Origin: Methylobrevis albus
Lineage (GTDB): Bacteria > Pseudomonadota > Alphaproteobacteria > Rhizobiales > Pleomorphomonadaceae
Length of the DNA stretch: 64,000 nucleotides
Direction: 5' to 3'
Assembly: GCF_015904235.1 (NCBI RefSeq)
Contig: NZ_JADZLT010000053.1
Span: forward strand, 1-64,000
Made by a program: the position numbers and the translations under genes
In this document: positions 38,519 to 50,021 of the stretch, piece by piece
Position numbering within the stretch: the first letter of the stretch is position 1
Layout: each line of letters starts with the position of its first letter
The notes under the pieces: generated by a model
The model's database searches: none
What the model was told of the DNA's origin: nothing
The model's input: only the letters and a program-made list of their open reading frames with translations

Positions 38519-39703
38519 GTGGGAATTGTTCGGTTTAGGCCCTTCGGTGATCTGTGGAACGGCGTCCGAGCAGCCCTGGTACTCGTCTTACTCATCTTGC
38601 TCGATAGTCTGAACCCCGCCGCCGCCCTCGAAACCGAGGCCGAGCGGATCCTCCTGCTCGATCTCGAAACCGGCACCTCGCTGATCGCGCGCGACACCGA
38701 CGCAGCCTTTGCGCCCGGCAACTTCGCCAAGCTCGTCACCGCCGCCGTCGTGTTCGAGGCGATCGAGGCCGGTGAGCTCACTCTCGACACCCGCTTTCCC
38801 GTCACCGAACACGCCTGGCGCACCGGCGGCGCGCCCGCCCGCGTCACCACGATGTTCGCCCCGCTGAAATCGCAGCCGAGCGTCGCCGACCTGCTGCAGG
38901 GCCTCGTCGTGCAGTACGCCAACGACGCCGCGATCATTCTCGCCGAAGGCATCGCCGGCGACGAGGCCGGTTTCACGACCCGGATGAACGCGCTCGCCGG
39001 AAAGATCGGTCTGACGCACAGCCGCTTCGTCAATCCGACCGGACTGCCGCAGGATGGCGCCACCACCTCGATCGCCGACCTTGTCCGGCTCGCCGCGTGG
39101 ATCCGCGACACCCATCCGGAACTCGCCGCGCTCTACGGCCAGCCCGAGTTCACGTTCAACAAGATCCGCCAGCTCAACAAGAGCACCCATCTGCGCGACC
39201 TGCCGGGCAGCGACGGCATGATGCTCGCCTTCGACGAGGCGGCCGGCTTCGGTGCGCTCGTCACCGCCGAGCGCGACGGCCGCCGCATCGTGCTGGCGAT
39301 GAACGGCCTCAAGGGCGAGGAGCAGCGCCGGCGCGACATCAAGGCGCTCGTCGAGCAGGCGTTCACGGCCTATACGCCCGCCCGGCTGTTCGATGCCCGC
39401 CACAGCGTCGGCTCGGTTCGGGTCTATGGCGGCGCCGCGGCGCGTCTCGCCGTCGAGCCGGTCGAGGGGGTGAGCGCGACAATCCCGGCCGGCGACCGCT
39501 CCGGGCTTTCGGCGCGCATCGTCTACGACGGCCCGGTGATCGCACCGATCGCCGCCGGCACGCCGGTGGCCGAGCTCGAGATCCGCGACGCCGATACGGT
39601 GATCCGGCGGGTGCCGCTGGTCGCCTCGACCGACGTGCCGCTCGGCAGCCTTTCGAGCCGGGCGCGCGACGCGGTGGTCGAAAGCCTCGTCGGCTGGTGG
39701 TGA
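38519..39703 (+). CDS. D-alanyl-D-alanine carboxypeptidase homologue with degenerate active site
   Basis: A 394-residue PBP5/S11-family protein. An N-terminal signal segment (ALVLVLLILLDSLNPAAA) precedes the transpeptidase fold and a C-terminal beta domain (about 300-390). The catalytic motifs are altered. The SxxK site, normally PASxxKL, reads PGNFAKL (Asn68, Lys71). SxN reads YAN (133-135). KTG reads MLA (235-237). The nucleophilic Ser is therefore missing and D,D-carboxypeptidase activity is not expected. The GTG start at 38519 has AAAGGGAG upstream. It is the second gene of the rlpA-tmk-holB string. Confidence 0.85.
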   Translation: MGIVRFRPFGDLWNGVRAALVLVLLILLDSLNPAAALETEAERILLLDLETGTSLIARDTDAAFAPGNFAKLVTAAVVFEAIEAGELTLDTRFPVTEHAWRTGGAPARVTTMFAPLKSQPSVADLLQGLVVQYANDAAIILAEGIAGDEAGFTTRMNALAGKIGLTHSRFVNPTGLPQDGATTSIADLVRLAAWIRDTHPELAALYGQPEFTFNKIRQLNKSTHLRDLPGSDGMMLAFDEAAGFGALVTAERDGRRIVLAMNGLKGEEQRRRDIKALVEQAFTAYTPARLFDARHSVGSVRVYGGAAARLAVEPVEGVSATIPAGDRSGLSARIVYDGPVIAPIAAGTPVAELEIRDADTVIRRVPLVASTDVPLGSLSSRARDAVVESLVGWW

Positions 39704-39780
39704 CGCCGGCCGGTCTGCACTGCTAGAACGGCGGCGACCGCACCGGCAGGGGCCGGGGCAGGGCAACGGGATCGCGACGC

Positions 39781-40440
39781 GTGCCGAACAGCCGCCACGG
39801 GCGCTTCATCACCTTCGAGGGCGGCGACGGCGCCGGCAAGTCGACGCAGCTCCGCCGGCTCGCCGCCTGGCTGCAGGCGCGCGGCCACAGCGTGGTGGCG
39901 ACGCGCGAGCCCGGCGGCTCGCCGGCGGCCGAGGCGATCCGCGGCCTGCTGCTGTCCGGCCGGGCCAAGCCGCTCGGCGCGCTCGGCGAGACCTATCTCT
40001 TCGCCGCTGCCCGGATCGACCACCTCGCCGAGACGATCGAGCCGGCGCTGGCCTCCGGTGCCATCGTGCTCTGCGACCGGTTCATCGATTCGACCCGGGT
40101 CTACCAGGGCATCGGTGGCGATCTCGACCCGGCCGTGCTCGCCGCGATCGAGGCGGCGACGATCGCCGGCCGGCTGCCCGACCTCACCCTCGTACTCGAC
40201 CTCGCCGCCGAGCGCGGGCAACAGCGCGCCCGCGCGCGCAGCGACACACCCGACCGCTTCGAGAGCGCCGACCTGCCGCTGCTCGAAGCCCGGCGCCAGG
40301 GGTTTCTCGCCATTGCCGCGGCCGAACCGGCGCGCTGCACCGTGATCGACGCCGATCGCGACGCCGATGCCGTGTTCGCCGACGTCGCAAGCCGCGTCGC
40401 CGAGCTGCTCGGTTTGCCGGAGGGCCTCGGCGATGGCTGA
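39781..40440 (+). CDS. tmk: Thymidylate kinase
   Basis: A 219-residue kinase: P-loop FEGGDGAGKST, the DR(F/Y) motif CDRFIDST, LDLAAERGQQRARAR as the lid, and the REPGGSPAAEAIR loop. It makes dTDP. The start codon is GTG 39781. Its end overlaps holB by 8 bp. Confidence 0.96.
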   Translation: MPNSRHGRFITFEGGDGAGKSTQLRRLAAWLQARGHSVVATREPGGSPAAEAIRGLLLSGRAKPLGALGETYLFAAARIDHLAETIEPALASGAIVLCDRFIDSTRVYQGIGGDLDPAVLAAIEAATIAGRLPDLTLVLDLAAERGQQRARARSDTPDRFESADLPLLEARRQGFLAIAAAEPARCTVIDADRDADAVFADVASRVAELLGLPEGLGDG

Positions 40441-41503
40441 GATCGGGGTCGAAGCCGATGCGCTCGACGGTCTGCCGCTGCCGCGCGAGCAGACGCATCT
40501 CTTCGGCCACACCGCCGCCGCGCGCGAACTGCACGAGGCCTACGCCGGCGGGCGCATGCACCATGCCTGGCTGCTCACCGGGCCGAAGGGCGTCGGCAAG
40601 GCGACGCTCGCCTTCCGCTTCGCCCGCTTCGCGCTCAGCCATGCCGACCCGGCGCGCACGCCGGCGGCGGGCACGGTGCCGCTCGAACCCGTCGATCCGC
40701 GCATTGCCGGCCAGGTGGCGCACGGGGCGCATCCGAACGTGCTGCATCTCGCCCGGCCGCTCGCCGACGACGGCAAGCGCTTCAAGACCCAGCTCACCGT
40801 CGACGAGGTACGCCGCACCGTTGGCTTCTTCGGCAACACCGCCGGCGGCAGCGGCTTTCGCATCGCCATCGTCGACACCGCCGACGACATGAACGCCAGC
40901 GCCGCCAACGCGCTGCTGAAGATGCTGGAGGAGCCGCCGGCCCGGGCGATGTTCTTCGTGCTCTCGAATGCCCCCGGCCGGCTGCTGCCGACGATCCGCT
41001 CGCGCTGCCGGCGGCTGGCCCTCGGGCCGCTCGATGCCCCCGCGATGGACGCGGCCCTCGCGGGTCTCGGGCTCGACGTGCCGGCGGCCGAACGCGACAC
41101 GCTGTTCCGCCTTGCCGAAGGCAGCCCGCGCCGCGCCGCCGAGTGCCTCGAGGGCGACGCGCTGGCGCTCGCCGCCGCCTTCGACACGCTCACCCGCGAT
41201 TTTCCGAAGCTCGACCGCCGCGCGCTGCACCGCTTCGCCGACATGGCCGCCGGCCGCAAGGGCAGCGATGCGCTGGGCATGGTCGGCGAATTCGCGCGGG
41301 CCTGGCTGACGGCCACGATGCGGGCCCGGGCGGCGGGCGGGGCAGGGGCCGTGCGCCCCTGTGCCGATGCCTGGCGCGAGGTCGATCGCATCCTCGCCGA
41401 AACCGAGGGACTGAACCTCGACCGCAAGCAGGCGGTGCTCGACATCGTCCAGTGCCTTGCCCAATGCCTTGCCCAATGCCTTGCGAAGACGGCCGCGGGT
41501 TAG
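40433..41503 (+). CDS. holB: DNA polymerase III subunit delta'
   Basis: A 356-residue AAA+ clamp-loader subunit. It has [17 protein letters not shown] near residue 50, [23 protein letters not shown], and SRCRRLAL (the SRC motif). The C-terminal collar domain ends in an odd Gln-Cys-Leu-Ala triplication encoded by a 12-bp tandem repeat. It overlaps tmk by 8 bp. Confidence 0.93.
   Translation: MAEIGVEADALDGLPLPREQTHLFGHTAAARELHEAYAGGRMHHAWLLTGPKGVGKATLAFRFARFALSHADPARTPAAGTVPLEPVDPRIAGQVAHGAHPNVLHLARPLADDGKRFKTQLTVDEVRRTVGFFGNTAGGSGFRIAIVDTADDMNASAANALLKMLEEPPARAMFFVLSNAPGRLLPTIRSRCRRLALGPLDAPAMDAALAGLGLDVPAAERDTLFRLAEGSPRRAAECLEGDALALAAAFDTLTRDFPKLDRRALHRFADMAAGRKGSDALGMVGEFARAWLTATMRARAAGGAGAVRPCADAWREVDRILAETEGLNLDRKQAVLDIVQCLAQCLAQCLAKTAAG
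41449..41484 (+). repeat. 12-bp tandem repeat in the 3' end of holB
   Basis: Three units: CCAGTGCCTTGC, CCAATGCCTTGC, CCAATGCCTTGC. It encodes a threefold Gln-Cys-Leu-Ala at the C-terminus of the clamp-loader subunit. The period is a multiple of 3, so copy changes keep the frame. Confidence 0.95.
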
Positions 41504-41552
41504 TATCGAGGGCGCTTGCGGGCCGGAGCCCGCCGGGAAGGCACCTCACCCC

Positions 41553-43109
41553 ATGAAGCCGACGTTCTATCTCACGACCGCGATCTCCTACCCCAACGGG
41601 TCTCCGCACATCGGCCACGCCTACGAGGCGATGGCGACGGATGCGATCGCGCGCTTCATGCGGCTCGACGGCTACGACGTGCATTTCCTGACCGGCACCG
41701 ACGAGCACGGCATCAAGATGCTGCAGACCGCCCGGCGCGAGGGGCTGACCCCGGCCGAGCTCGCCGACCGCAACGCGCCGCTGTTCAAGGACATGGTCGC
41801 GCTGCTCGGCTGCTCGAACGACGACTTCATCCGCACCAGCGAGCCGCGCCACCATGCGGCGAGCAAGGCGATCTGGGAGCGGATGCAGGCGAACGGCGAC
41901 ATCTACCTCGACAGCTATGCCGGCTGGTACTCGGTGCGCGACGAGGCGTTCTACGGCGAGGACGAGACCATCGTCCGCGACGGCGTGCGCTATGGCGCGC
42001 AAGGCACGCCCGTCGAGTGGGTCGAGGAGAAGAGCTACTTTTTCCGCCTCTCGGCCTACCAGGAGCGGCTGCTGGCGCTCTACGAGCAGCATCCAGAGTT
42101 CATCGGTCCGGCGGAGCGGCGCAACGAGGTGGTGAGCTTCGTCAAGGGCGGCCTGAAGGACCTCTCGATCTCGCGCACCACCTTCGACTGGGGCATCCCG
42201 GTGCCGGGCGACCCGGAGCACGTGATGTACGTCTGGGTCGACGCGCTGACCAACTACATCACCGGCGCCGGCTATCCCGACGTCGAGGGCGAGAGCTTCA
42301 AGCGCTGGTGGCCGGCCGACCTGCACGTCATCGGCAAGGACATCGTCCGCTTCCACACCGTCTACTGGCCGGCGTTTTTGATGTCGGCCGGCCTGCCGCT
42401 GCCGAAGCGCGTGTTCGCGCACGGCTTCCTGTTCAACCGCGGCGAGAAGATGTCGAAGTCGGTCGGCAACGTGATCGGGCCGAAGGACCTCGTCGACGCC
42501 TACGGCCGCGACCAGGTGCGCTACTTCTTCCTGCGCGAGGTGCCGTTCGGCCAGGACGGCAACTACAGCCACGAGGCGATCGTCACCCGCATCAACGCCG
42601 ACCTCGCCAACGACCTCGGCAACCTCGCGCAGCGCTCGCTGTCGATGATCGCGAAGAACCTCGACGGCACGCTGCCGGCCCCGGGTCCGTTCTCCGACGA
42701 AGACGCGGCGATGCTCGCCCGCGCCGACGCCATGCTTCCCGCCTGCCGCGAGGCGATGGCGATGCAGCAGGTGCATCAGGCGCTCAACGTCGTCTGGGCC
42801 GTCGTCGCCGACGCCAACCGCTATTTCGCAGGCCAGGCGCCGTGGGCGCTGCGCAAGACCGACCCGGCGCGGATGGAGACGGTGCTCTACGTCACCGCCG
42901 AGATCGTCCGCCAGGTCGCGATCCTCGCCCAGCCGGTGATGCCGGAGTCGGCCGGTCGCCTGCTCGACCTGCTCGCCGTGCCGGCGGACGCCCGTGACTT
43001 CACGGTGCTCGGCCCGGCCGGGCGGCTGCCCGGGGGGGTCGCGCTGCCGGCGCCGCAGGGCGTGTTCCCGCGGTACGTGGAGACGGACGAGGCGAAGGCG
43101 GCGGGGTGA
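41553..43109 (+). CDS. metG: Methionyl-tRNA synthetase
   Basis: A 518-residue class I synthetase of the short type without a C-terminal dimerisation domain. It has [18 protein letters not shown] (HIGH site), [19 protein letters not shown], and EKMSKSVGN. The connective peptide lacks an obvious four-cysteine zinc site. ATG 41553 follows the holB stop by 49 nt. Confidence 0.97.
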   Translation: MKPTFYLTTAISYPNGSPHIGHAYEAMATDAIARFMRLDGYDVHFLTGTDEHGIKMLQTARREGLTPAELADRNAPLFKDMVALLGCSNDDFIRTSEPRHHAASKAIWERMQANGDIYLDSYAGWYSVRDEAFYGEDETIVRDGVRYGAQGTPVEWVEEKSYFFRLSAYQERLLALYEQHPEFIGPAERRNEVVSFVKGGLKDLSISRTTFDWGIPVPGDPEHVMYVWVDALTNYITGAGYPDVEGESFKRWWPADLHVIGKDIVRFHTVYWPAFLMSAGLPLPKRVFAHGFLFNRGEKMSKSVGNVIGPKDLVDAYGRDQVRYFFLREVPFGQDGNYSHEAIVTRINADLANDLGNLAQRSLSMIAKNLDGTLPAPGPFSDEDAAMLARADAMLPACREAMAMQQVHQALNVVWAVVADANRYFAGQAPWALRKTDPARMETVLYVTAEIVRQVAILAQPVMPESAGRLLDLLAVPADARDFTVLGPAGRLPGGVALPAPQGVFPRYVETDEAKAAG

Positions 43110-43237
43110 AGGGGGAGGGACAGGGAGGGGGAAGGCCCCAAGGCAAGATCCCGCCTCCCTCCTCATCGCTCGACAGCCGTCCCGCCGGCAGCTATGTCAA
43201 AAGCTGATATCCGCGCCAATTGCATGACGGACCTGCC

Positions 43238-44026
43238 GTGCCCCCCATTCTGGTCGATAGCCACTGCCATCTCGATTTCCCCGACTTCGCCGAAGATCTC
43301 GACGGCATCGTCGCCCGTGCGCGAGACGCCGGGCTTGCCCGCATGGTCACGATCTCGACCAGGATCAAGCGGTTGCAGACGCTTCTCGCCATCACGGATA
43401 CCTATCAGGACGTGTTCTGCTCGGTCGGGACACATCCTCACAATGCACATGAAGAGCTTGATGTAACCGTTGATGATATCGTTGGATTGAGCGCTCATCC
43501 CAAGGTCGTGGCGATCGGCGAGGCGGGCCTCGACTACTTCTACGACAGCGCACCGCGCGCCGCTCAGGCGGAGGGGCTGCGCAATCATATCGCCGCCGCG
43601 CGCATCACCGGCCTGCCGCTGGTCATCCATTCCCGCGACGCCGACGACGACATGATCGCCATCCTCATCGAGGAGATGGCCGCAGGTGCCTTCCCGGCGG
43701 TGCTGCACTGCTTTTCATCCGGGCGCCGGCTCGCCGAGGCGGGCATCGCGCTCGGGCTCTACGTCTCCTTCTCCGGCATCCTGACCTTCAAGCGCTCAGA
43801 GGAGCTGCGCGCGATCGCGGCCGACCTGCCGGCCGACCGGCTGCTGGTCGAGACCGACGCGCCCTACCTTGCGCCGCAGGCCTATCGCGGCAAGCGCAAC
43901 GAGCCGGCCTATGTCGTGAAGACCGCCGAGACGCTCGCGGCGGCGCGCGGCACCGACCTCGCCACCATCGCGGCCGAGACGACGGACAACTTCTTCCGGC
44001 TGTTCGCCAAGGTGCCGAGGCCCTGA
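43238..44026 (+). CDS. tatD: TatD-family metal-dependent deoxyribonuclease
   Basis: A 262-residue TIM barrel. Metal ligands are in VDSHCHLDF, GEAGLDYF, VIHSRDAD, LHCFSSG and VETDAPYL. TatD enzymes are 3'-5' exonucleases or DNases. GTG 43238 is preferred because PPILVDSHCH is the usual N-terminus; a TTG at 43220 is possible. It belongs to the tmk-holB-metG-tatD string. Confidence 0.93.
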   Translation: MPPILVDSHCHLDFPDFAEDLDGIVARARDAGLARMVTISTRIKRLQTLLAITDTYQDVFCSVGTHPHNAHEELDVTVDDIVGLSAHPKVVAIGEAGLDYFYDSAPRAAQAEGLRNHIAAARITGLPLVIHSRDADDDMIAILIEEMAAGAFPAVLHCFSSGRRLAEAGIALGLYVSFSGILTFKRSEELRAIAADLPADRLLVETDAPYLAPQAYRGKRNEPAYVVKTAETLAAARGTDLATIAAETTDNFFRLFAKVPRP

Positions 44027-44031
44027 GCGGC

Positions 44032-44844
44032 ATGGCCCGGCATCGCTTCACCATCCTCGGCTGCGGCTCCTCGCCCGGCGTGCCCCGCATCGGCAACGAC
44101 TGGGGCGCCTGCGACCCCAATGAGCCGAAGAACCGCCGCCGCCGCGCCTCGCTGCTGATCGAGCGCTTTGCGGACAATGGCGACAAGACTGTCGTCGTCA
44201 TCGACACCGGTCCGGACTTCCGCGAGCAGATGCTGGACGCCGGCATCGGCTGGGCCGATGGCGTCGTCTACACCCACGCCCATGCCGACCACATCCACGG
44301 CATCGACGACCTGCGCGCCTTCGTGCTCAACCGCCGCCGCCGGGTGCCGGTCTACATGGACGCGGTGACGTCGGTGCGGCTGCGCGAAGCCTTCGGCTAC
44401 TGTTTCGAAACGCCGGCGGGTTCGAGCTATCCGCCCATCGTGACCGAGACGCGGATCCGGGCAGGGGAGGCGTTCGAGGTCAACGGGCCCGGCGGTTCGA
44501 TCCGGTTGCTGCCGTTCCGCCAGATCCACGGCGACATCGACTCGCTCGGCTTCCGCATCGGCGATTTCGCCTATTCGAGCGACGTCTCGGCGCTGCCGGA
44601 CGAAGCGCTGCCGCATCTCGAGGGCCTGAAGGTCTGGATCGTCGACGCCCTCCGGCCCGCCCCGCACCCCAGCCACCTGTCGCTATCAGAATCAATGGCT
44701 TACATAGCTAATATTAAACCTGAACATGCGATCCTGACGCATATGCATATCGACCTCGACTACGTTGAAACGAAAGCGAAATTGCCGCCTCACATTGAAC
44801 CCGCGTACGACGGTTTGACGGTTGATCTTAATGTGATGGATTAG
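44032..44844 (+). CDS. MBL-fold metallohydrolase (PhnP-like)
   Basis: A 270-residue metallo-beta-lactamase-fold protein: LGCGSSPGVPRIGN, the zinc motif THAHADHIHG, QIHGDIDSLGFRIGDFAYSSDVS, and THMHIDLDY. It resembles the cyclic-phosphate phosphodiesterase PhnP and tRNase Z relatives. It starts 5 nt after tatD, a pairing common in alphaproteobacteria. The last ~150 bp are markedly AT-richer than the rest, with codons unlike the neighbours. Confidence 0.9.
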   Translation: MARHRFTILGCGSSPGVPRIGNDWGACDPNEPKNRRRRASLLIERFADNGDKTVVVIDTGPDFREQMLDAGIGWADGVVYTHAHADHIHGIDDLRAFVLNRRRRVPVYMDAVTSVRLREAFGYCFETPAGSSYPPIVTETRIRAGEAFEVNGPGGSIRLLPFRQIHGDIDSLGFRIGDFAYSSDVSALPDEALPHLEGLKVWIVDALRPAPHPSHLSLSESMAYIANIKPEHAILTHMHIDLDYVETKAKLPPHIEPAYDGLTVDLNVMD

Positions 44845-45204
44845 AATATGATGCAGCTGGTTCAAATTGCTGGTTAACTTATTGATCGGGAAACGCTTAC
44901 GCCGTTGATCGACGCCGCCAGGCCAGTGCTGGATCGATCGGCCGGCTGCGCGACCGTCGATGAAGCCGCCCTCGGGCCGCGGTGAAATCTCATTCCGCTC
45001 GTCGCCGATCGGCGGGCACGCCCTTGACGTCAGGGTGCCGTTTGCCGATACGTCATGCCATGACGACGCAGCAGCGCTCCGGCGCCTTCGCCATGTTCGG
45101 TTGGATTATTTGCGGCTAGCAGCAAGCGCTGGCCCGGCCGATCGCGTCTGACCTCTTCGATCAGACCGGATGCGGATCACCCGGCCAGCGCGGGCGGGGA
45201 CCCC
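44845..45204 (+). promoter_or_regulatory. cysS upstream region with candidate promoter and palindrome
   Basis: 360 bp with no gene. A candidate promoter is TTGACG (45024-45029), 17 bp, GATACG (45047-45052). Directly downstream is a perfect palindrome CGTCATG-C-CATGACG (45051-45065) that would overlap the start site. It looks like an operator; the protein is unknown. The first 60 bp continue the AT-rich composition of the preceding gene end. Confidence 0.45.
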
Positions 45205-46569
45205 ATGACGCTCAGGCTCTTCAATACGCTGACGAAGGCGAAGGACGTCTTCACGCCGATCGACCCTGCCAACGTGCGCATGTACGTCTGCGGGCCGACG
45301 GTCTACGACTTCGCCCATATCGGCAATGCGCGGCCGATGATCGTGTTCGACGTGCTTTTCCGGCTGCTGCGCCACCGCTTCGGCACGGCGCACGTCACCT
45401 ATGTGCGGAACATCACCGACGTCGACGACAAGATCAACGCTCGCGCCGCGCTGGAGCATCCCGGGCTGCCGCTGAACGAGGCGATCCGCGCGGTGACCTC
45501 GCTCACCGAGGCGCAGTTCCGTACCGACGTCGCCGAGCTCGGCTGCCTCGAGCCGACCGTGCAGCCGCGCGCCACCGAGCACATCGCCGAGATGATCGCG
45601 ATGATCGAGCGGCTGGTCGCGGCCGGCCACGCCTATGCCGCCGAGGGCCACGTGCTGTTCGACGTGCCCTCGATGCCGGACTACGGCAAGCTCGCCCGCC
45701 GCTCGCTCGACGACATGCTCGCCGGCGCCCGCGTCGACGTCGCGCCCTACAAGCAGGACGCGATGGACTTCGTGCTGTGGAAGCCGTCGAAGCCCGGCGA
45801 GCCGGCGTGGGAGAGCCCCTGGGGGCCGGGACGGCCGGGCTGGCACATCGAGTGCTCGGCGATGTCGTGGAAGCACCTCGGCGAGACCTTCGACATCCAC
45901 GGCGGCGGTATCGACCTCGTGTTCCCGCATCACGAGAACGAGCTCGCGCAGTCGACCTGCGCCTTCGGCCACGGCGTGATGGCCAACGTCTGGATGCACA
46001 ACGGCTTCCTTCAGGTGGAAGGCGAGAAGATGTCGAAGAGCCTCGGCAACTTCCTCACCATCCGCCAGCTGCTCGACGACTGGCCCGGCGAGGTGCTGCG
46101 CTTCAACATGCTGCGCTCGCTCTACCGCCAGCCGATCGACTTCACGGTGAAGGGGCTCGAGGAAAGCTGGCGCGTGCTCGATGACTGGTACGGCATCGCC
46201 GGCGACGTCGCGGGCGATGTTCCGGCGACCACGGTGGTCGAGGCGCTGTCCGACGACCTCAACACGCCAAAGGCGATCGCCGAGCTGCACGGCCTGAAGT
46301 CCGATCCCGCCGGCCTCGCCGGCTCGCTGCGCCTGCTCGGCCTGCTCGCCGAGCCCAAGGCAGACTGGGCGGCGCGGCGTCCGGCCTCGACGGTGGATCA
46401 GGACCACGTCGCCGCGCTGGTCGCGGAGCGCATCGCCGCGCGCAAGGCAAAGGACTTCGCCGCGTCCGACCGGCTGCGCGATGAACTCGTCGCCCTCGGC
46501 GTCGTGCTGATGGACGGCAAGGACCCGGCGACCGGCGAACTGATCACCACCTGGGAACTGAAGCGATGA
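45205..46569 (+). CDS. cysS: Cysteinyl-tRNA synthetase
   Basis: A 454-residue class I synthetase: [18 protein letters not shown] (zinc Cys and HIGH site), [10 protein letters not shown] and HHENELAQS (zinc ligands), [10 protein letters not shown], and the DALR-like end. It charges tRNA-Cys. Its stop overlaps the next start by 4 bp. Confidence 0.97.
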   Translation: MTLRLFNTLTKAKDVFTPIDPANVRMYVCGPTVYDFAHIGNARPMIVFDVLFRLLRHRFGTAHVTYVRNITDVDDKINARAALEHPGLPLNEAIRAVTSLTEAQFRTDVAELGCLEPTVQPRATEHIAEMIAMIERLVAAGHAYAAEGHVLFDVPSMPDYGKLARRSLDDMLAGARVDVAPYKQDAMDFVLWKPSKPGEPAWESPWGPGRPGWHIECSAMSWKHLGETFDIHGGGIDLVFPHHENELAQSTCAFGHGVMANVWMHNGFLQVEGEKMSKSLGNFLTIRQLLDDWPGEVLRFNMLRSLYRQPIDFTVKGLEESWRVLDDWYGIAGDVAGDVPATTVVEALSDDLNTPKAIAELHGLKSDPAGLAGSLRLLGLLAEPKADWAARRPASTVDQDHVAALVAERIAARKAKDFAASDRLRDELVALGVVLMDGKDPATGELITTWELKR

Positions 46570-46784
46570 GCGACGAGGGCGCCGACAAGCCCGGCCGGCG
46601 CTCGGCGCCGAAGCCGGGCTTGCGCTCGCGCGGCATGCTCGGCGCGCCGGCGGTGACGACCGTGCGGCCGGGTGAAACCGCAGGGCAGGGCGCCGACCGC
46701 CCCGCGCCGCGGGCCAAGGGCTCGGTCGCCCCGTCGCCGACGGTGGCCCCCCTGGTGCCGGACCGGCGCGGCGGCGAGGGCTGA
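46566..46784 (+). CDS. Small basic, disordered hypothetical protein
   Basis: A 72-residue open frame starting in an ATGA overlap with the cysS stop. It is rich in Pro, Arg, Gly and Ala ([18 protein letters not shown]) with no predicted structure or signal. The coupled start favours a real gene. Composition in a GC-rich genome makes chance frames common, hence moderate confidence. Confidence 0.5.
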   Translation: MSDEGADKPGRRSAPKPGLRSRGMLGAPAVTTVRPGETAGQGADRPAPRAKGSVAPSPTVAPLVPDRRGGEG

Positions 46785-46803
46785 CCGGGCAGGGCGAATC
46801 TGA

Positions 46804-48351
<1,548 letters not shown>

Positions 48352-48378
48352 GCCGGCCCGAGAGCCAAGAAGAAGACC

Positions 48379-49980
48379 ATGACCCGGGACCGCCTCTATC
48401 TCTACGACACCACGCTGCGCGACGGCGCGCAGACCCGCGGCGTCGATTTCAGCCTCGAGGACAAGATCCTCGTCGCGCGGCTGCTCGACGACCTCGGCGT
48501 CGATTACATCGAGGGGGGCTATCCCGGCGCCAACCCGATGGACGATGCCTTCTTCGCCGCGCCGCGGACGCAGCGGGCGACGTTCTCGGCCTTCGGGATG
48601 ACCAAGCGCGCCGGTGTCTCGGTGTCGAACGACCCCGGCATCGCGACGCTGCTCTCCAACGCCGCCACCGCGGTCTGCTACGTCGCAAAAGCCTGGGACT
48701 ATCATGTCGACGTCGCGCTGAAGACGACGCTCGAGGAGAACCTCGAGGGCATCCGCCTCTCCGTCGAGGCGGCCGTCGCCGCCGGCAAGGAGGCGATGGT
48801 CGACTGCGAGCATTTCTTCGACGGCTGGAAGGCGAACCGCGACTATGCACTCGCCTGCGCCCGCACCGCGCACGCGGCCGGCGCACGCTGGGTGGTGCTC
48901 TGCGACACCAACGGCGGCACGCTGCCCGACGAGATCGAGCGCATCGTCGCCGACGTCGCGACCGTCGTCCCCGGCGACCGGCTCGGCATCCACGCCCATG
49001 ACGACACCGGCCAGGCGGTGGCGAATTCGCTCGCCGCCGTCCGCGCCGGCGTGCGCCAGATCCAGGGCACGCTGAACGGCATCGGCGAGCGCTGCGGCAA
49101 CGCCAACCTGACGACGCTGATCCCGACCCTCGCCCTGAAGCCGGGCTACGCCGACCGTTTCGAGACCGGCATCGACGCCGTGGCGCTCGCCGGCCTGACG
49201 GCGACGTCGCGCGCATTCGACGAGATCCTCAACCGGGCGCCGGATGCCCACGCGCCTTATGTCGGCGCCTCGGCGTTCGCGACCAAGGCCGGCATCCACG
49301 CCTCCGCGATCCTGAAGGACCCGAAGACCTACGAGCACGTGACGCCCGAAAGCGTCGGCAACCGCCGCCGGGTGCTGGTCTCCGACCAGGCCGGCAAGTC
49401 GAACCTCGTCGCCGAACTCGCCCGCCTCGGCATCGCCGTCGACAAGGCCGACCCGAAGCTCGACACGCTCTTGGCGCGGGTCAAGGAGCGCGAGGCGCGC
49501 GGCTTTGCCTACGAGGCGGCGGATGCGTCGTTCGAGCTGCTCGCCCGGCGGACACTGTCGAGCGTGCCCGACTACTTCGACGTCACCAGCTACCGCGTGA
49601 TGGTCGAGCGCCGCTTCAACGCCATCGGCGATCTCGTCACCGTCTCGGAAGCCGTGGTGAAGGTGTCGATCGACGGCGAGGTCCGCATGTCGGTCGCCGA
49701 AGGCAACGGCCCTATAAACGCGCTCGACCAGGCTCTGCGCAAGGACATCGGCAAATACCAGGCCGAGATCGAGAGCCTCGTGCTCGTCGACTACAAGGTG
49801 CGCATCCTCGACGGCGGCACCGGCGCCGTGACGCGCGTGCTGATAGAGAGCCTCGACACCCGCACCAACCGGCGCTGGATGACGATCGGCGTCTCGGAAA
49901 ACATCGTCGACGCCTCGTTCCAGGCGCTGATCGATTCGATCACCTACAAGCTGGTCAAAAACGGCGCGGCGGGGCGTTGA
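48379..49980 (+). CDS. cimA: (R)-citramalate synthase
   Basis: A 533-residue enzyme of the isopropylmalate/homocitrate synthase family. The catalytic barrel has YDTTLRDGAQTRGVDFS, EGGYPGANPMD, IHAHDDTGQAVANS and LNGIGERCGNANL. The C-terminal regulatory LeuA-dimer domain is at about 400-530. The TRG at the substrate loop and EGGYPG favour citramalate synthase over LeuA. It condenses pyruvate and acetyl-CoA toward 2-ketobutyrate and isoleucine. Confidence 0.9.
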   Translation: MTRDRLYLYDTTLRDGAQTRGVDFSLEDKILVARLLDDLGVDYIEGGYPGANPMDDAFFAAPRTQRATFSAFGMTKRAGVSVSNDPGIATLLSNAATAVCYVAKAWDYHVDVALKTTLEENLEGIRLSVEAAVAAGKEAMVDCEHFFDGWKANRDYALACARTAHAAGARWVVLCDTNGGTLPDEIERIVADVATVVPGDRLGIHAHDDTGQAVANSLAAVRAGVRQIQGTLNGIGERCGNANLTTLIPTLALKPGYADRFETGIDAVALAGLTATSRAFDEILNRAPDAHAPYVGASAFATKAGIHASAILKDPKTYEHVTPESVGNRRRVLVSDQAGKSNLVAELARLGIAVDKADPKLDTLLARVKEREARGFAYEAADASFELLARRTLSSVPDYFDVTSYRVMVERRFNAIGDLVTVSEAVVKVSIDGEVRMSVAEGNGPINALDQALRKDIGKYQAEIESLVLVDYKVRILDGGTGAVTRVLIESLDTRTNRRWMTIGVSENIVDASFQALIDSITYKLVKNGAAGR

Positions 49981-49992
49981 AGGACCGATTCC

Positions 49993-50016
49993 CGGGCAGG
50001 GGGCCTTCCCTGCCCG
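49993..50016. terminator. Hairpin between cimA and the LOG gene
   Basis: CGGGCAGGG / CCCTGCCCG, a perfect 9-bp stem with a 6-nt loop between converging stops. There is no T run, so termination efficiency is uncertain. Confidence 0.6.
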
Positions 50017-50021
50017 TGGCT

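Noticed and set aside
38519..39703. Treating the carboxypeptidase homologue as a pseudogene
   Set aside because: The frame is intact over the full length with signal segment, RBS and downstream domain; only active-site residues differ, so a maintained non-enzymatic role is more likely than decay.
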